Shown here: positions 25,829 through 34,481 of the stretch, piece after piece | Position numbering within the stretch: position 1 is the first letter of the stretch | Layout: each line of letters opens with the position of its first letter | Assembly: GCF_001887355.1 (NCBI RefSeq) | Contig: NZ_MPIN01000001.1 | Coordinates: 547,079-611,078 of the forward strand | DNA: 64,000 bases | Source of the DNA: Cystobacter ferrugineus | Lineage (GTDB): Bacteria > Myxococcota > Myxococcia > Myxococcales > Myxococcaceae | Direction: 5' to 3' | Position numbers and translations under genes: made by a program | The notes under the pieces: generated by a model | The model's input: the letters and a program-made list of their open reading frames with translations, nothing else | Told to the model about the DNA's origin: nothing | The model's database searches: none

Positions 25829-26452
25829 ATGGCCAGCCGCGCTCAACGTCTTCCCGCCTCTGCCCGACGAGCCCAGCTCATCGATGTCGGACGCTCTGTC
25901 TTCGCCCGACGCGGATACGAGGGGGCTTCCGTCGAGGAAATCGCCGAGATGGCGAAGGTCTCCAAGCCCGTCATCTACGAGCATTTCGGCGGCAAGGAGG
26001 GCCTGTACGCCGTCATCGTGGACCGCGAGATGGAGTACGTGGTTCGGCGCATCTCCGAGGCCATCGCGCAGGGCAGCGCCCGCGAACGCGTCGAACAGGG
26101 AGCGCTCGCGTTCCTGACGTATGTGAAGGATCACCCCGACGGCTTCGCCGTCCTCGCTCACGACACACCCATCACCTCTGCTCGCGGTGGGATGTCGTCA
26201 CTGCTCAACGAGTTGGCCGAGCGCGTCGGTCATATCTTCCTCACCTCGTTCAAGGCCGCGGGCTACGATCCCAAGGTGGCGCCGATCTACGCACACGCCC
26301 TGGTCGGCATGGTCACCTTCGTCGGCCAGTGGTGGAGGGGCGTGCGCAAGCCGCCCGTCGAGGAGGTCGCCGCGCACATCTCGTCCCTCGTCTGGAAGGG
26401 TCTGCGCCACCTTCCCAAGCGCCCGGAGATCATCTCGACGCGGCGGAAATGA
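25829..26452 (+). CDS. TetR-family transcriptional regulator
   Basis: A 207-residue repressor-type regulator. The N-terminal helix-turn-helix (residues 13-60) reads RRAQLIDVGRSVFARRGYEG, VEEIAEMAKVSKPVIYEHFG, the canonical TetR pattern. The C-terminal ligand domain is mostly helical. Three CTACG-N4-CGTAR sites lie 100-243 bp upstream of the ATG. It converges with the marR gene. Targets probably include itself and the CocE-like hydrolase. Confidence 0.88.
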   Translation: MASRAQRLPASARRAQLIDVGRSVFARRGYEGASVEEIAEMAKVSKPVIYEHFGGKEGLYAVIVDREMEYVVRRISEAIAQGSARERVEQGALAFLTYVKDHPDGFAVLAHDTPITSARGGMSSLLNELAERVGHIFLTSFKAAGYDPKVAPIYAHALVGMVTFVGQWWRGVRKPPVEEVAAHISSLVWKGLRHLPKRPEIISTRRK

Positions 26453-26495
26453 CGCGGGGGAACGGTTCCTCGCTCCGTGTCGTCCGCCGTTCGTG

Positions 26496-27044
26496 TCACT
26501 TCTTCTTCTGGCCGCTGCTCGCGGGCGGCACGCGTTTGCTCCGGGCGGGACGCACCTCCTCGTCCTCCAGCCCTCCCTCGGGGGACGTGGGCGTGCGTTG
26601 CTCCAGCGCGCCGATCGCCCGCTCCACGAGGTCCAGCGCGCGGCCCAGTTCCTTCAGCTCCGCCGGGGAGGCGCTCGCGAACTGGGCGGCCAGGTCACCG
26701 GTCACCGCCTGCCGGACCTGCTGGCTCACCGCCAGTCCGGCCTCCGTCAGCACCGTGCGCAGCCGCCGCCGGTCGTCGGGCTCGGCCTCGCGTCGCACGT
26801 AGCCCTGCCGCTCCAAGCGGTCGAGCAGTCCGGTGATGACGGCGGGGGTGACCAGCAGCCGCCGCGCCAGCAGCCTGGGCGAGGAGACTCCCTGCCGGAT
26901 GGCGTAGAGCAGGGTGAGCTGGCGCAGACTCAACTCTCCGGCCAGTTGGTTCGCCTGCACGCTCGTGGCGGCCCAGCGGTGGAGCCGGGACATCAGCACC
27001 AGTGCGCGCTCCGCGTGCTCGATGGGGGGGTCGCTCCGAGTCAT
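26496..27044 (-). CDS. MarR-family transcriptional regulator
   Basis: A 182-residue winged-helix regulator. LAGELSLRQLTLLYAIRQG, SPRLLARRLLVTPAVITGLL and DRLERQGYVRREAEPDDRRR (the beta-wing with the D-x-R-x-R signature) are typical. A Lys/Arg/Pro-rich tail ends in KKK. Two ATG starts are possible: 27044 with AGGA-type purines upstream, or 27080, close to the predicted transcription start. It diverges from the first P450 gene, so it probably represses the P450 operon, itself, or both. Confidence 0.85.
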   Translation of the reverse strand: MTRSDPPIEHAERALVLMSRLHRWAATSVQANQLAGELSLRQLTLLYAIRQGVSSPRLLARRLLVTPAVITGLLDRLERQGYVRREAEPDDRRRLRTVLTEAGLAVSQQVRQAVTGDLAAQFASASPAELKELGRALDLVERAIGALEQRTPTSPEGGLEDEEVRPARSKRVPPASSGQKKK

Positions 27045-27083
27045 CGCTCCTGGTCCTGTGCCGCGGACAAGCTCATCCATGCC

Positions 27084-27125
27084 GTTTACGTCAAAAATTG
27101 AATGGGAAGTAAACCACTCAGTCAA
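27084..27125 (-). promoter_or_regulatory. marR promoter with GTTTAC/GTAAAC inverted element
   Basis: On the minus strand -35 TTGACT (27125-27120) and -10 TTCAAT (27102-27097) are 17 bp apart. GTTTAC (27084-27089) and GTAAAC (27109-27114) form an inverted pair around the promoter. AAGTAAACCAC (27107-27117) is identical to the box before coq4-like copy 1, at nearly the same distance (63 against 62 bp) from the ATG. Confidence 0.5.
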
Positions 27126-27415
27126 CGTGCACCCACGGGGGCGTAGCGGGGGGACGAAGGGTTGGAGACCGGCCGGGCGGCACCTCCCCTTCTGGGGCGA
27201 GGGGAACTTCGCGCGGGAGCGGTGGGCCCGTCCCACGGGTATTGCCAATTCATTTGCTTCAGATATGTTTTCCCAAGCTAATGAATCGGGCCTGGTGGCC
27301 CGGAACGAGCTGGGCTGCTCCCTGGCGCTGCAGCGGCGCGTACCGAAGACGCGGAGACGGCGAACAGCACTCCCCAAAGCAGGCTGTCGAAACGACGTTG
27401 AAGCGAGAGGACACC
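27126..27415 (+). other. Leader between marR and the first P450 gene, no gene
   Basis: About 290 bp with no supported coding region on either strand. It carries the upstream control region for the P450 operon; an AT-rich patch at 27240-27285 (ttgccaattcatttgcttc) is the most promoter-like part. I see no riboswitch-like structure. Confidence 0.4.
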
Positions 27416-28831
27416 ATGGCGACGATCCCCCCCGACGTACAGAAGCGCGAGACCGCGCCCTCCACGGACGCAGGCCGCGGAGCGAAGACGACCCCGGACG
27501 AGGCGCCTGCCGCGCCCCCCACGGTGAAGCTGGACAGGGCGAATCCAGAGTTCCTGGCGGGTGCCCACGCCGTCTATTCCGGCCTGCGGGCCCAGGGCCC
27601 CGTCGTGCGCGCCTCCTTCGGCACCAACTTCACGGACGGGGCCCGGGCGGCGGGCTCGCCGGAGCGCCAGACCCAGGGAGCCTCGGAACATGCCTGGCTC
27701 TTCGTGACCCGATACGACGAGGCGGTGGAGGCGCTGCTCGACGAGCGGTTCTCCTCCGACTTCCGCACGGGAATGACGCCGGAGCAGCAAGAGCGCGCGG
27801 CGGCCGCCCTGCCCGAGGAGTTCCAGCCCATCGCCCACAGCCTCCTCATGCTGGATCCTCCGGATCACACGCGGCTGCGCAAACTGGTGCAGCCGAACTT
27901 CACCGCCCGGGCGATGGATGCCCTCAAGCCCCGCATCCAGCGGCTCGTGGATGAGCTGCTCGACAAGGCCGAGCGGGCCGCGGCCGAGCGGGGCGAGACG
28001 TCACCGGAGCGCCGGATGGAATTCGTCGAGGCCTTCGCCTATCCACTGCCGGTCCAGGTCATCAGCGACCTGCTCGGCATCCCGGTGGAGGATCAACCCC
28101 AGGTGCATGTCTGGGCGGAGCGGTTCCTCCAGGCGGATCCCCAGCAATACATGGCCAACCACGAGGCGCGGGCCGGAATGATGGCCTTCACGCGCTACCT
28201 GGAGGGACTGTTCGAGCGCAAGCGGCGCGAGCCCACCGAGGACATGATCAGCCAGATGGTGCACGCCCAGGAGGATGGGGACAGGCTCAACCCGCGGGAG
28301 CTGCTGTCGATGGTGTTCATCCTCTTCCTCGCCGGCCACATCACGACGGTGAACCTGCTCGGCAATGGGGTTGTCGCGCTGCTGACGCACCCCGAGCAGC
28401 ATGCCCGCTTCCTCGCGGACCCCGCTGGTATGGCCAAGGGGATGGTCGAGGAGACGCTGCGCTACTGGGGGCCGGTGGACTTCCTGGGCAGCCCGCGCAC
28501 CGTCAAGGAGGACTCGGCGCTGGGCGGCGTCCACATTCCCAAGGGCTCGAAGCTGACGGTGGGACTCGCCTCGGCGAACCGGGATCCCCACCGCTTCGAG
28601 AATCCGGACGCGTATGACATCTCGCGGCCCGACGCCCACCGGAACATCGCCTTCGGCAAGGGCATCCATGTGTGCATCGGGGCCCCGCTGGCCCGGCTCG
28701 AGGCGCAGATCGCCTTCGAGACCCTGTTCCGGCGCTTCCCGAAGCTGCGGCTGGCCGTGAGCGCCGACTCGCTCCGCCTGGGCGTGGGGGCCGCCATGCG
28801 CGGCTTCAAGCACATCCCGGTGCTCTATTGA
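27416..28831 (+). CDS. Cytochrome P450 (copy 1) with altered I-helix motif
   Basis: A 471-residue soluble P450. The haem-binding loop is FGKGIHVCIG with thiolate Cys420, the K-helix ExxR is Glu346-Arg349 (ETLR), and LLMLDPPDHTRLRKLVQPNF is the usual B'-C region. The I-helix reads AGHITT (306-311), where the common form is AGHETT, so the acidic partner of the oxygen-activating Thr is replaced by Ile309. That should change proton delivery. GAGAGG precedes the ATG. A second P450 gene follows after 55 bp. The substrate is unknown; secondary-metabolite hydroxylation is plausible. Confidence 0.88.
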   Translation: MATIPPDVQKRETAPSTDAGRGAKTTPDEAPAAPPTVKLDRANPEFLAGAHAVYSGLRAQGPVVRASFGTNFTDGARAAGSPERQTQGASEHAWLFVTRYDEAVEALLDERFSSDFRTGMTPEQQERAAAALPEEFQPIAHSLLMLDPPDHTRLRKLVQPNFTARAMDALKPRIQRLVDELLDKAERAAAERGETSPERRMEFVEAFAYPLPVQVISDLLGIPVEDQPQVHVWAERFLQADPQQYMANHEARAGMMAFTRYLEGLFERKRREPTEDMISQMVHAQEDGDRLNPRELLSMVFILFLAGHITTVNLLGNGVVALLTHPEQHARFLADPAGMAKGMVEETLRYWGPVDFLGSPRTVKEDSALGGVHIPKGSKLTVGLASANRDPHRFENPDAYDISRPDAHRNIAFGKGIHVCIGAPLARLEAQIAFETLFRRFPKLRLAVSADSLRLGVGAAMRGFKHIPVLY

Positions 28832-28886
28832 GTCCGCGCTCACCCCTCTCCCCCCTGCTGGACTGAAAACCCATAGGAGGTAGTCC

Positions 28887-30137
28887 TTGTCGCACGAGCA
28901 GACGAAGTCCGAGACGAAGTCCTGTCCCTTCAACCCGTATGCCCCCGGCTTCGACGTCGATCCGTACCCCATGTTCAAGGAGCTGCGGACCCAGGCGCCC
29001 GTCACGTACTGGGACCAGGGCCATGGCTGGATCGTCACCCTCTATGAGGATGTCATCGCCGCGCTGCGTGACAACAACCGCTTCTCGACCAACCCCGCCG
29101 ATTGGGAGTTCGCCAGCACCATGGGGACCGCGGCGCTGATTCCCGAGCGGGACGAGCTCAACAAGTCGAACCTCTTCTCGTTGCCCAACGCGGACCATGT
29201 CCGGGTGCGCAGGCTCGTCAGCCCGGCGTTCACCCCCCGCGCCGTCGAGTGGCTGCGGCCGGACATCCAGGCGATCGTGGATGAGCTGCTCGACGCCGCG
29301 GAGGCCAAGGGCACGGTCAACCTGGTGAGCGACATCGCGGACCCCATTCCCGCGCGCGTCATGAGCTCCCTGCTGAAGATCCCCAAGGGTCGCGAGGTGC
29401 TCTTCCAGCGCTTCACCGAGGCGTCGATCAAGAGCATCCTCCCCAGCCTGATTCCTCCTGGGGAGTTGGCGGCGGTGCGCGAGGACATCCGCGAGGGCAT
29501 CGCGCTGATGCGCGAGACGATCGAGGAGCGGCGCCGCAACCCCGTGGAGAACGACATCCTCACCACCCTCATCCAGACCGAGGAGCAGGGCGACAAGCTG
29601 AGCACCCCGGAGCTGCTGTCGCTCGTGGCCGCGCTCATCGTGGGCGGCTTCGAGACGACGGTGCATCTCATTGGCTTCACCATGTCCAACATCCTGCGGC
29701 GGCCCGAGCTGTTCGCCCAGCTCAAGGCCGAGCCCGAGCTCGTCAAGAACGTCCTCGAGGAGGTGTTGCGCCACGACAACTTCGGCAAGTTGGGCCTCAC
29801 CCGCTACGCGCGCGAGGACGTGGAGCTCAGCGGCGTGAAGATCAAGAAGGGGCAGCGGCTGTTCCTCATGATCAGCAGCGCGATGCATGACGAAGCCGCG
29901 TTCCCCCAGCCCGAGACGTTCGACGCGCGCCGCAACACCACCGCGACCGTCGCGTTCGGCCACGGGATGCACTTCTGCCTCGGCGTCCACCTGGCGCGGC
30001 TCGAGGGGCGGATCGCCGTGGGCACCCTGCTCGAGCGCTTCCCCGACATGAAGCTCGTCAAGCCGCCCGCGTTCGGTCCCCATCCGGTCCTCCGCAAGCT
30101 GGAGACGCTCGAGGTGCGGTTGCTCGACCGCTCCTGA
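28887..30137 (+). CDS. Cytochrome P450 (copy 2)
   Basis: A 416-residue P450 starting at TTG, with a perfect AGGAGGT 5 nt upstream. Signatures are the I-helix GGFETT (253-258), ExxR as Glu292-Arg295 and the haem loop FGHGMHFCLG with Cys364. Unlike the neighbouring P450 it keeps the canonical Glu-Thr pair. It lies in one operon with copy 1 and ends 4 bp from the convergent coq4-like copy 2. Electron partners (ferredoxin and reductase) are not encoded nearby. Confidence 0.9.
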   Translation: MSHEQTKSETKSCPFNPYAPGFDVDPYPMFKELRTQAPVTYWDQGHGWIVTLYEDVIAALRDNNRFSTNPADWEFASTMGTAALIPERDELNKSNLFSLPNADHVRVRRLVSPAFTPRAVEWLRPDIQAIVDELLDAAEAKGTVNLVSDIADPIPARVMSSLLKIPKGREVLFQRFTEASIKSILPSLIPPGELAAVREDIREGIALMRETIEERRRNPVENDILTTLIQTEEQGDKLSTPELLSLVAALIVGGFETTVHLIGFTMSNILRRPELFAQLKAEPELVKNVLEEVLRHDNFGKLGLTRYAREDVELSGVKIKKGQRLFLMISSAMHDEAAFPQPETFDARRNTTATVAFGHGMHFCLGVHLARLEGRIAVGTLLERFPDMKLVKPPAFGPHPVLRKLETLEVRLLDRS

Positions 30138-30141
30138 GCGT

Positions 30142-30828
30142 CTACGCACTCGCGGGGGCGCACAGCCGCGCGCGCAGCGTGGCCACGGGGGTCTCCCAGT
30201 GCTCCTCGAACCAGAAGTCGAGGAACTGGGGGGACGCGCGGCCCCGGCGGTACGCGGCCCACACCCGACGCAGGTACTCGGACCGCTCGACGCCGGACTG
30301 CGGCGCCTTGAGTTGTCCGAGTGTGCCGTTCAACAGGACGAACATCGTGGTCCGGAGCCCCAGGTTGCCCAGGACATACGCCTGGAGCTCCATCTCGCCC
30401 ATCACGTCCGTGCCGTAGCCCGTCAGCACGTGCTGCAGGTCATGCGTCTCGCGGTAGCGCTTGGAGAGGTAGTCGACATCGCTCTTGAGCTCGAGCGTCG
30501 TCTCGAAGGGGGAGATCTTGTTGTCGCGGTAGTAGCGCGCGAACTCATGGCCGAGCGTGCCCGCCGGCAGGCGCTCGAGCGCGGCCAGATCCAGTTCCTT
30601 GGCCTCCAGGGAAGGGCGTTTGGACAGCAGGCGGCGCCCCTCCTCGCTGCGCTGGAGCTGCTGGACGAGCGAGGCGTAGACGTTCCCGTTCAGGCTCAGG
30701 TTGAACGTCTGGCCGTAGGTGGGATTCGTCGGGTCGTTCTTGAGCCCCTTCAGGCACTGGCCCGCCACGCGCAGGCGGGTGAACAGGGAGGCGTTGTCGG
30801 GCAGGCGAAGGGTCTGGGAATAGCTCAT
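30142..30828 (-). CDS. Coq4-like protein, copy 2
   Basis: A 228-residue paralog of the gene at 16072-16764. By eye more than two thirds of positions match, including RYRETHDLQHVLTGYGTDV and GEMELQAYVLGNLG with the H-D-x2-H-x11-E metal motif. The main differences are near residues 40-48 and 160-170. It is convergent with P450 copy 2 and has its own sigma-70-like promoter. Its presence beside two P450s suggests a role in tailoring a quinone-like or polyketide compound, but this is inferred from position only. Confidence 0.72.
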   Translation of the reverse strand: MSYSQTLRLPDNASLFTRLRVAGQCLKGLKNDPTNPTYGQTFNLSLNGNVYASLVQQLQRSEEGRRLLSKRPSLEAKELDLAALERLPAGTLGHEFARYYRDNKISPFETTLELKSDVDYLSKRYRETHDLQHVLTGYGTDVMGEMELQAYVLGNLGLRTTMFVLLNGTLGQLKAPQSGVERSEYLRRVWAAYRRGRASPQFLDFWFEEHWETPVATLRARLCAPASA

Positions 30829-30901
30829 GGGGCCAGCTCACAGGATTGGGGTTGACGGAGGCTCAGCGCGGACAATCTCGTTCCATTTGTTTATGAGGTA
30901 A

Positions 30902-30930
30902 ATGATATGTGAGGTAAAGCTCTTGAGCAA
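30902..30930 (-). promoter_or_regulatory. Promoter of coq4-like copy 2
   Basis: On the minus strand -35 TTGCTC (30930-30925) and -10 TATCAT (30907-30902) are separated by exactly 17 bp. The 9-bp TTTACCTCA is directly repeated 16 bp apart across the -10, a possible regulator site. Confidence 0.5.
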
Positions 30931-30957
30931 GGTGTACCCATCGGTGCGTACAGGAAG

Positions 30958-30999
30958 GGGGTCAGACGATTCGTAGCCGGAACGAATCCTTTGACACCT
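30958..30999. repeat. Imperfect hairpin in the Coq4/MFS divergent gap
   Basis: GGTCAGACGATTCG and CGAATCCTTTGACACC form an imperfect inverted repeat with a 9-nt loop. Related words (ACGAATCGTCT, AATCGTCTGACACC) occur at 63438-63470, so this may be a dispersed element. It lies in the roughly 300-bp gap 30829-31130, which otherwise holds only promoters. Confidence 0.35.
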
Positions 31000-31130
31000 T
31001 CCCCGCCTTCCCCGAGACACCTTCCCCGGACTGACCCGCCTGCTTCCCGTGGGGTACTGGCGGCTCATCCGTGCCAAGCTCGCCGCGACGAACGTAGAGC
31101 GGCCGCGCCGTCCCCCCAGAGGCGATTCCC

Positions 31131-32534
31131 TTGAGCAATGGCACAGACCGGCAGCGGGTCCACGCGGGAGGCATCCTCCTCCTGCTCTTCCTCGCCAACC
31201 TCCTCAACTTCTTCGACCGCACCATTCCGGCCATCGTCATCGAGCCGCTGCGCAAGGAGTACGGCCTGAGTGACCTGCTGGTGGGGCTGCTTTCCGCGGC
31301 CTTCACCCTGGTGTACGCCGTCGCTGGCCTCCCGCTCGGCAGGCTCGCCGACACGGGGGCGCGGCGGAAGGTGCTCGGCTGGGGCCTGGTGGTGTGGAGC
31401 GCCTTCACCGGGCTCAACGCCCTGGCGTGGAGCTACGCCTCGTTCTTCCTGCTGCGCATGGGCGTGGGGGTGGGCGAGGCCAGCTACGCGCCAGCCGCCA
31501 GCTCGCTCATCTCGGACCTCTACCCGGCGAACCGGCGCGCCCGCGCCACGGGCCTCTACATGCTCGGGCTGCCGCTCGGGGTGATGCTCGCGTTCTTCAC
31601 CGTGGGCGGCATGGTGACGGCCTTCGGTAGTTGGCGGGCGCCCTTCGTCATCGCCGCCGTGCCGGGCCTGGTGCTCGCCCTCGCGCTCTTCCGCATCCGG
31701 GAGCCGGCGCGCGGGGCGAGCGAAGAGGTGCGTGGGACGCAGGCGCCCGTGGCTCGCCCCATCCGCACGCTGCTCGGCATCCGCACCCTTCTCTGGCTCA
31801 TCCTCTCGGGGGTGACGCTGAACTTCGCCTCCTACGCGGGCAACACCTTTCTCGTCCCCATGTTGCAGCGCTACTTCGGGCTGGCGCTGGTGCCGGCGGC
31901 CGTGGTGACCGGTTTCATCACGGGCGCTACGGGCCTGGTGGGTCTGACGCTGGGGGGCATGGTGGCGGACAGACTCCACGCGCGGTGGGAGCGGGGGCGC
32001 CTCATCTTCGGGGCCGCCAGCATGCTGCTCGGAGCGGTCGGCACCGGGCTCGCGCTGCTCTCCGGCCGCGCGTCGGTCCCGCTTTTCGCCGTCCTCTTCG
32101 GGATTGGGTGGCTCGGGCTCTTCAACTACTACACGAGCGTCTACCCGGCCATCCACGACGTGGTGGAGCCGCGCCTGAGGGCCACGGCCGTCGCGCTGTA
32201 CTTCGCGGGCATGTACCTGCTGGGCGGCGCGCTGGGCCCGGCCGTGGTGGGTGGCCTCTCCGACGCACTCACGCTGACCGCGATGCGCGCGGCGGGGGCG
32301 ACGGAGGTGACCGAGGAGTTCAAGGCGATGGGGCTGCACGGCGCCTTGTTCCTCATCCCCGTGATGCTCCTGCTCACCTCGCTGTTCATCCACCTGGCCT
32401 CACGGAGCTTCGTGGCCGATGCGCGGCGAATGAGGGAATCGCTGGCGCGCGAGGCCGCTGAAGGGGGCGTGGGGACCACGAATGCCCAAACTCCCCGGCC
32501 CGGTGACGCGCTCGCTGTACAGAAGGTTTCATGA
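31131..32534 (+). CDS. MFS transporter (spinster-like)
   Basis: A 467-residue transporter with about twelve hydrophobic spans. The MFS signature between helices 2 and 3 is GLPLGRLADTGARRKVLGWG; YASFFLLRMGVGVGEASYAPAASSL is typical of spinster-like exporters of lipids or small molecules. TTG at 31131 has AGAGG 8 nt upstream. Position next to the P450/Coq4 block suggests it exports their product. The stop directly abuts the stop of the opposing helicase gene. Confidence 0.85.
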   Translation: MSNGTDRQRVHAGGILLLLFLANLLNFFDRTIPAIVIEPLRKEYGLSDLLVGLLSAAFTLVYAVAGLPLGRLADTGARRKVLGWGLVVWSAFTGLNALAWSYASFFLLRMGVGVGEASYAPAASSLISDLYPANRRARATGLYMLGLPLGVMLAFFTVGGMVTAFGSWRAPFVIAAVPGLVLALALFRIREPARGASEEVRGTQAPVARPIRTLLGIRTLLWLILSGVTLNFASYAGNTFLVPMLQRYFGLALVPAAVVTGFITGATGLVGLTLGGMVADRLHARWERGRLIFGAASMLLGAVGTGLALLSGRASVPLFAVLFGIGWLGLFNYYTSVYPAIHDVVEPRLRATAVALYFAGMYLLGGALGPAVVGGLSDALTLTAMRAAGATEVTEEFKAMGLHGALFLIPVMLLLTSLFIHLASRSFVADARRMRESLAREAAEGGVGTTNAQTPRPGDALAVQKVS

Positions 32535-34451
32535 TCAGTCGTTGGGGTCCGGCCATTCCCAGGCGGAGCGGTAGCCCGCGCCCTCCTGGGTGGACTCGAT
32601 GAAGCGCGCGTAGAAGGCATGGCCGCTGAGCGTGGCCGAGTCGCCCACGACGAAGAGGTGCCGGCGGGCGCGGGTGAGCGCCACGTTCATGCGGCGCAGG
32701 TCCGAGAGGAAGCCAATCTGCCCCTCGGAGTTGGAGCGCACGAGGCTCACGAGGATGGCGTCCTTCTCCCGCCCCTGGAAGGCGTCCACGGTGTCCACCT
32801 CCACGTCGGGTGAGAGCGGCTCCACGCGCTCGCGCAGGGCATGGGCCTGGGCGCGGTAGGGGGTGATGACGGCCAGCTCGCGCGGCGCGATCCCCGCGGC
32901 CAGCAGCTCCTTCACCCGGGCGACGATCAGGTCCGCCTCACCGGTGTTGAAGAGGCTGCCGGTGTCCTTCTCCTGCTCCTCCTCGAAGCCCTTGCCGGCC
33001 GTGTCGAGGTAGAGCACGGGCGGGAAGTCTCCCGGCGTCTCCGGCGGCAACACGTCCGCGAGGGTGCGCCCGGCCACGCTCGGGTGGGCGCGCAGCTCGC
33101 CGCCATACATCTCCTTCGAGGGGAAGGTCATGATGGCGGTGTTCATCCGGTACTGCTCGCGCAGCATGCGCTTGACGCCGTCCCCATGGTCCGCGAGCAG
33201 GCGCTCGAAGAGGCTCACGGCCAGGCCCGCCTTGGCGGCCTCGGGGGAGAGGATGGTGGGGGGGAGCTGCTGGGGGTCGCCCGCGAGCACCACCTTGGGG
33301 GCGCGCAGGAAGCCGAGCAGGGCGAGCGGCTCGGTGGACTGGGCGGCCTCGTCCAGCAGTGCGAGGTCGAACTCCTCGTGGGCGAGCACGCCGGAGTCGA
33401 GGCTCGCGAGCGTCACGCACACCACCTGGGCGCGCTCCAGCACGTTGCGCACGGCCTTGCGCTCCAGGGCGCGCGCCTCGTCGAGCAGGCCCTTGGCCTC
33501 GGTGGTGGAGGCGCGGGCGTTGGAGAAGCGCTCGCGGCTGCGGCCCTGGGTGCGCTGGCGGCGCGCGTAGCCGAGCAGGGAGAAGGCCTCGTCGAACAGC
33601 TCGCGCGAGAGGACGCGGTCGGGATGGTCCTCGACGATGAGATCCAGGGTGTGCTCCTGGAGCCGGGGCGTGACGCGGGCGGGATGGCCCACGCGCACCG
33701 CGCGCAGGCCCTTGTCGAGGCACAAGTCGAGCAGGTGGTCCACGGCGGCGTTGCTGGCGGCGCAGCACAGCAGGCGCTGGCCCTGGGCGACGGCCTGGGC
33801 GGCCACCTCGGCGAGCACGGTGCTCTTGCCGGTGCCGGGAGGGCCATGCACGAGGAAGAAGTCCTCGGCGGCGAGCGCGCGGGCGACGGCGTCGTGCTGC
33901 TCGGGGTTGAGGGGGCGCGAGGGGGTGAATTCGCGGAGGGAGTCGAAGCGGGGGGCCTCGTTACCGAGCAGCACCTCGCGCTTGCGGCGGCCGGTGCCCT
34001 TGTCGAGCGCCTTGACGCGGGAGAGGCCGGCGCGCATGCGCTCGTAGGTGACGTCATTGGGGACGCGGTCCAGCCGCAGCAGGCCCTCATGGATGAAGGG
34101 GGGAGGGGAGCGGTCGAAGGCGAGCTGGACGCGGGTTGCGGTGGCGCGGGTGACGAGCGCGCGGGCGGGCTCCTTGACCTCGGCGCGGCGGGGGAAGACG
34201 GCCACCTGGTCGCCGTTGTCGAGCCGGGCGGGGAAGCGGGCGCGGTCCTGGCGCGCGAGCGTGACGAGGACGCGGCCTCCGAGGCCGACTTCTTCCTCCA
34301 GGCTCTCCAGGTCGAGGAAGGACAGGCCCTGTTCGGCGCGCTGCTGGAGGGACATGCCCTCGGCGAGGGCCGCCATGCGGGCACGCTCGGCGTCGCGCTC
34401 CATGGAGAGGAGGCGGCCCAGGGAGTCGAAGAAGGAGACGTCGCGAGGCAT
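32535..34451 (-). CDS. SF1B helicase, IGHMBP2/SMUBP-like AAA-domain protein
   Basis: A 638-residue superfamily 1 DNA/RNA helicase. Walker A is GPPGTGKST (203-211), Walker B is LALLDEAAQSTE, motif III is VVLAGDPQQLPPT, motif V is VDTVDAFQGREKD and motif VI is MNVALTRARRHLFVVGD. An N-terminal beta-barrel (residues 55-130) precedes the core, as in IGHMBP2-type helicases. The function in bacteria is unclear. It is followed upstream (34482) by an AAA ATPase gene in the same direction after a 30-bp gap. Confidence 0.85.
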   Translation of the reverse strand: MPRDVSFFDSLGRLLSMERDAERARMAALAEGMSLQQRAEQGLSFLDLESLEEEVGLGGRVLVTLARQDRARFPARLDNGDQVAVFPRRAEVKEPARALVTRATATRVQLAFDRSPPPFIHEGLLRLDRVPNDVTYERMRAGLSRVKALDKGTGRRKREVLLGNEAPRFDSLREFTPSRPLNPEQHDAVARALAAEDFFLVHGPPGTGKSTVLAEVAAQAVAQGQRLLCCAASNAAVDHLLDLCLDKGLRAVRVGHPARVTPRLQEHTLDLIVEDHPDRVLSRELFDEAFSLLGYARRQRTQGRSRERFSNARASTTEAKGLLDEARALERKAVRNVLERAQVVCVTLASLDSGVLAHEEFDLALLDEAAQSTEPLALLGFLRAPKVVLAGDPQQLPPTILSPEAAKAGLAVSLFERLLADHGDGVKRMLREQYRMNTAIMTFPSKEMYGGELRAHPSVAGRTLADVLPPETPGDFPPVLYLDTAGKGFEEEQEKDTGSLFNTGEADLIVARVKELLAAGIAPRELAVITPYRAQAHALRERVEPLSPDVEVDTVDAFQGREKDAILVSLVRSNSEGQIGFLSDLRRMNVALTRARRHLFVVGDSATLSGHAFYARFIESTQEGAGYRSAWEWPDPND

Positions 34452-34481
34452 GGGGGAGGTTTATGCCATGCCCGACGTCAG

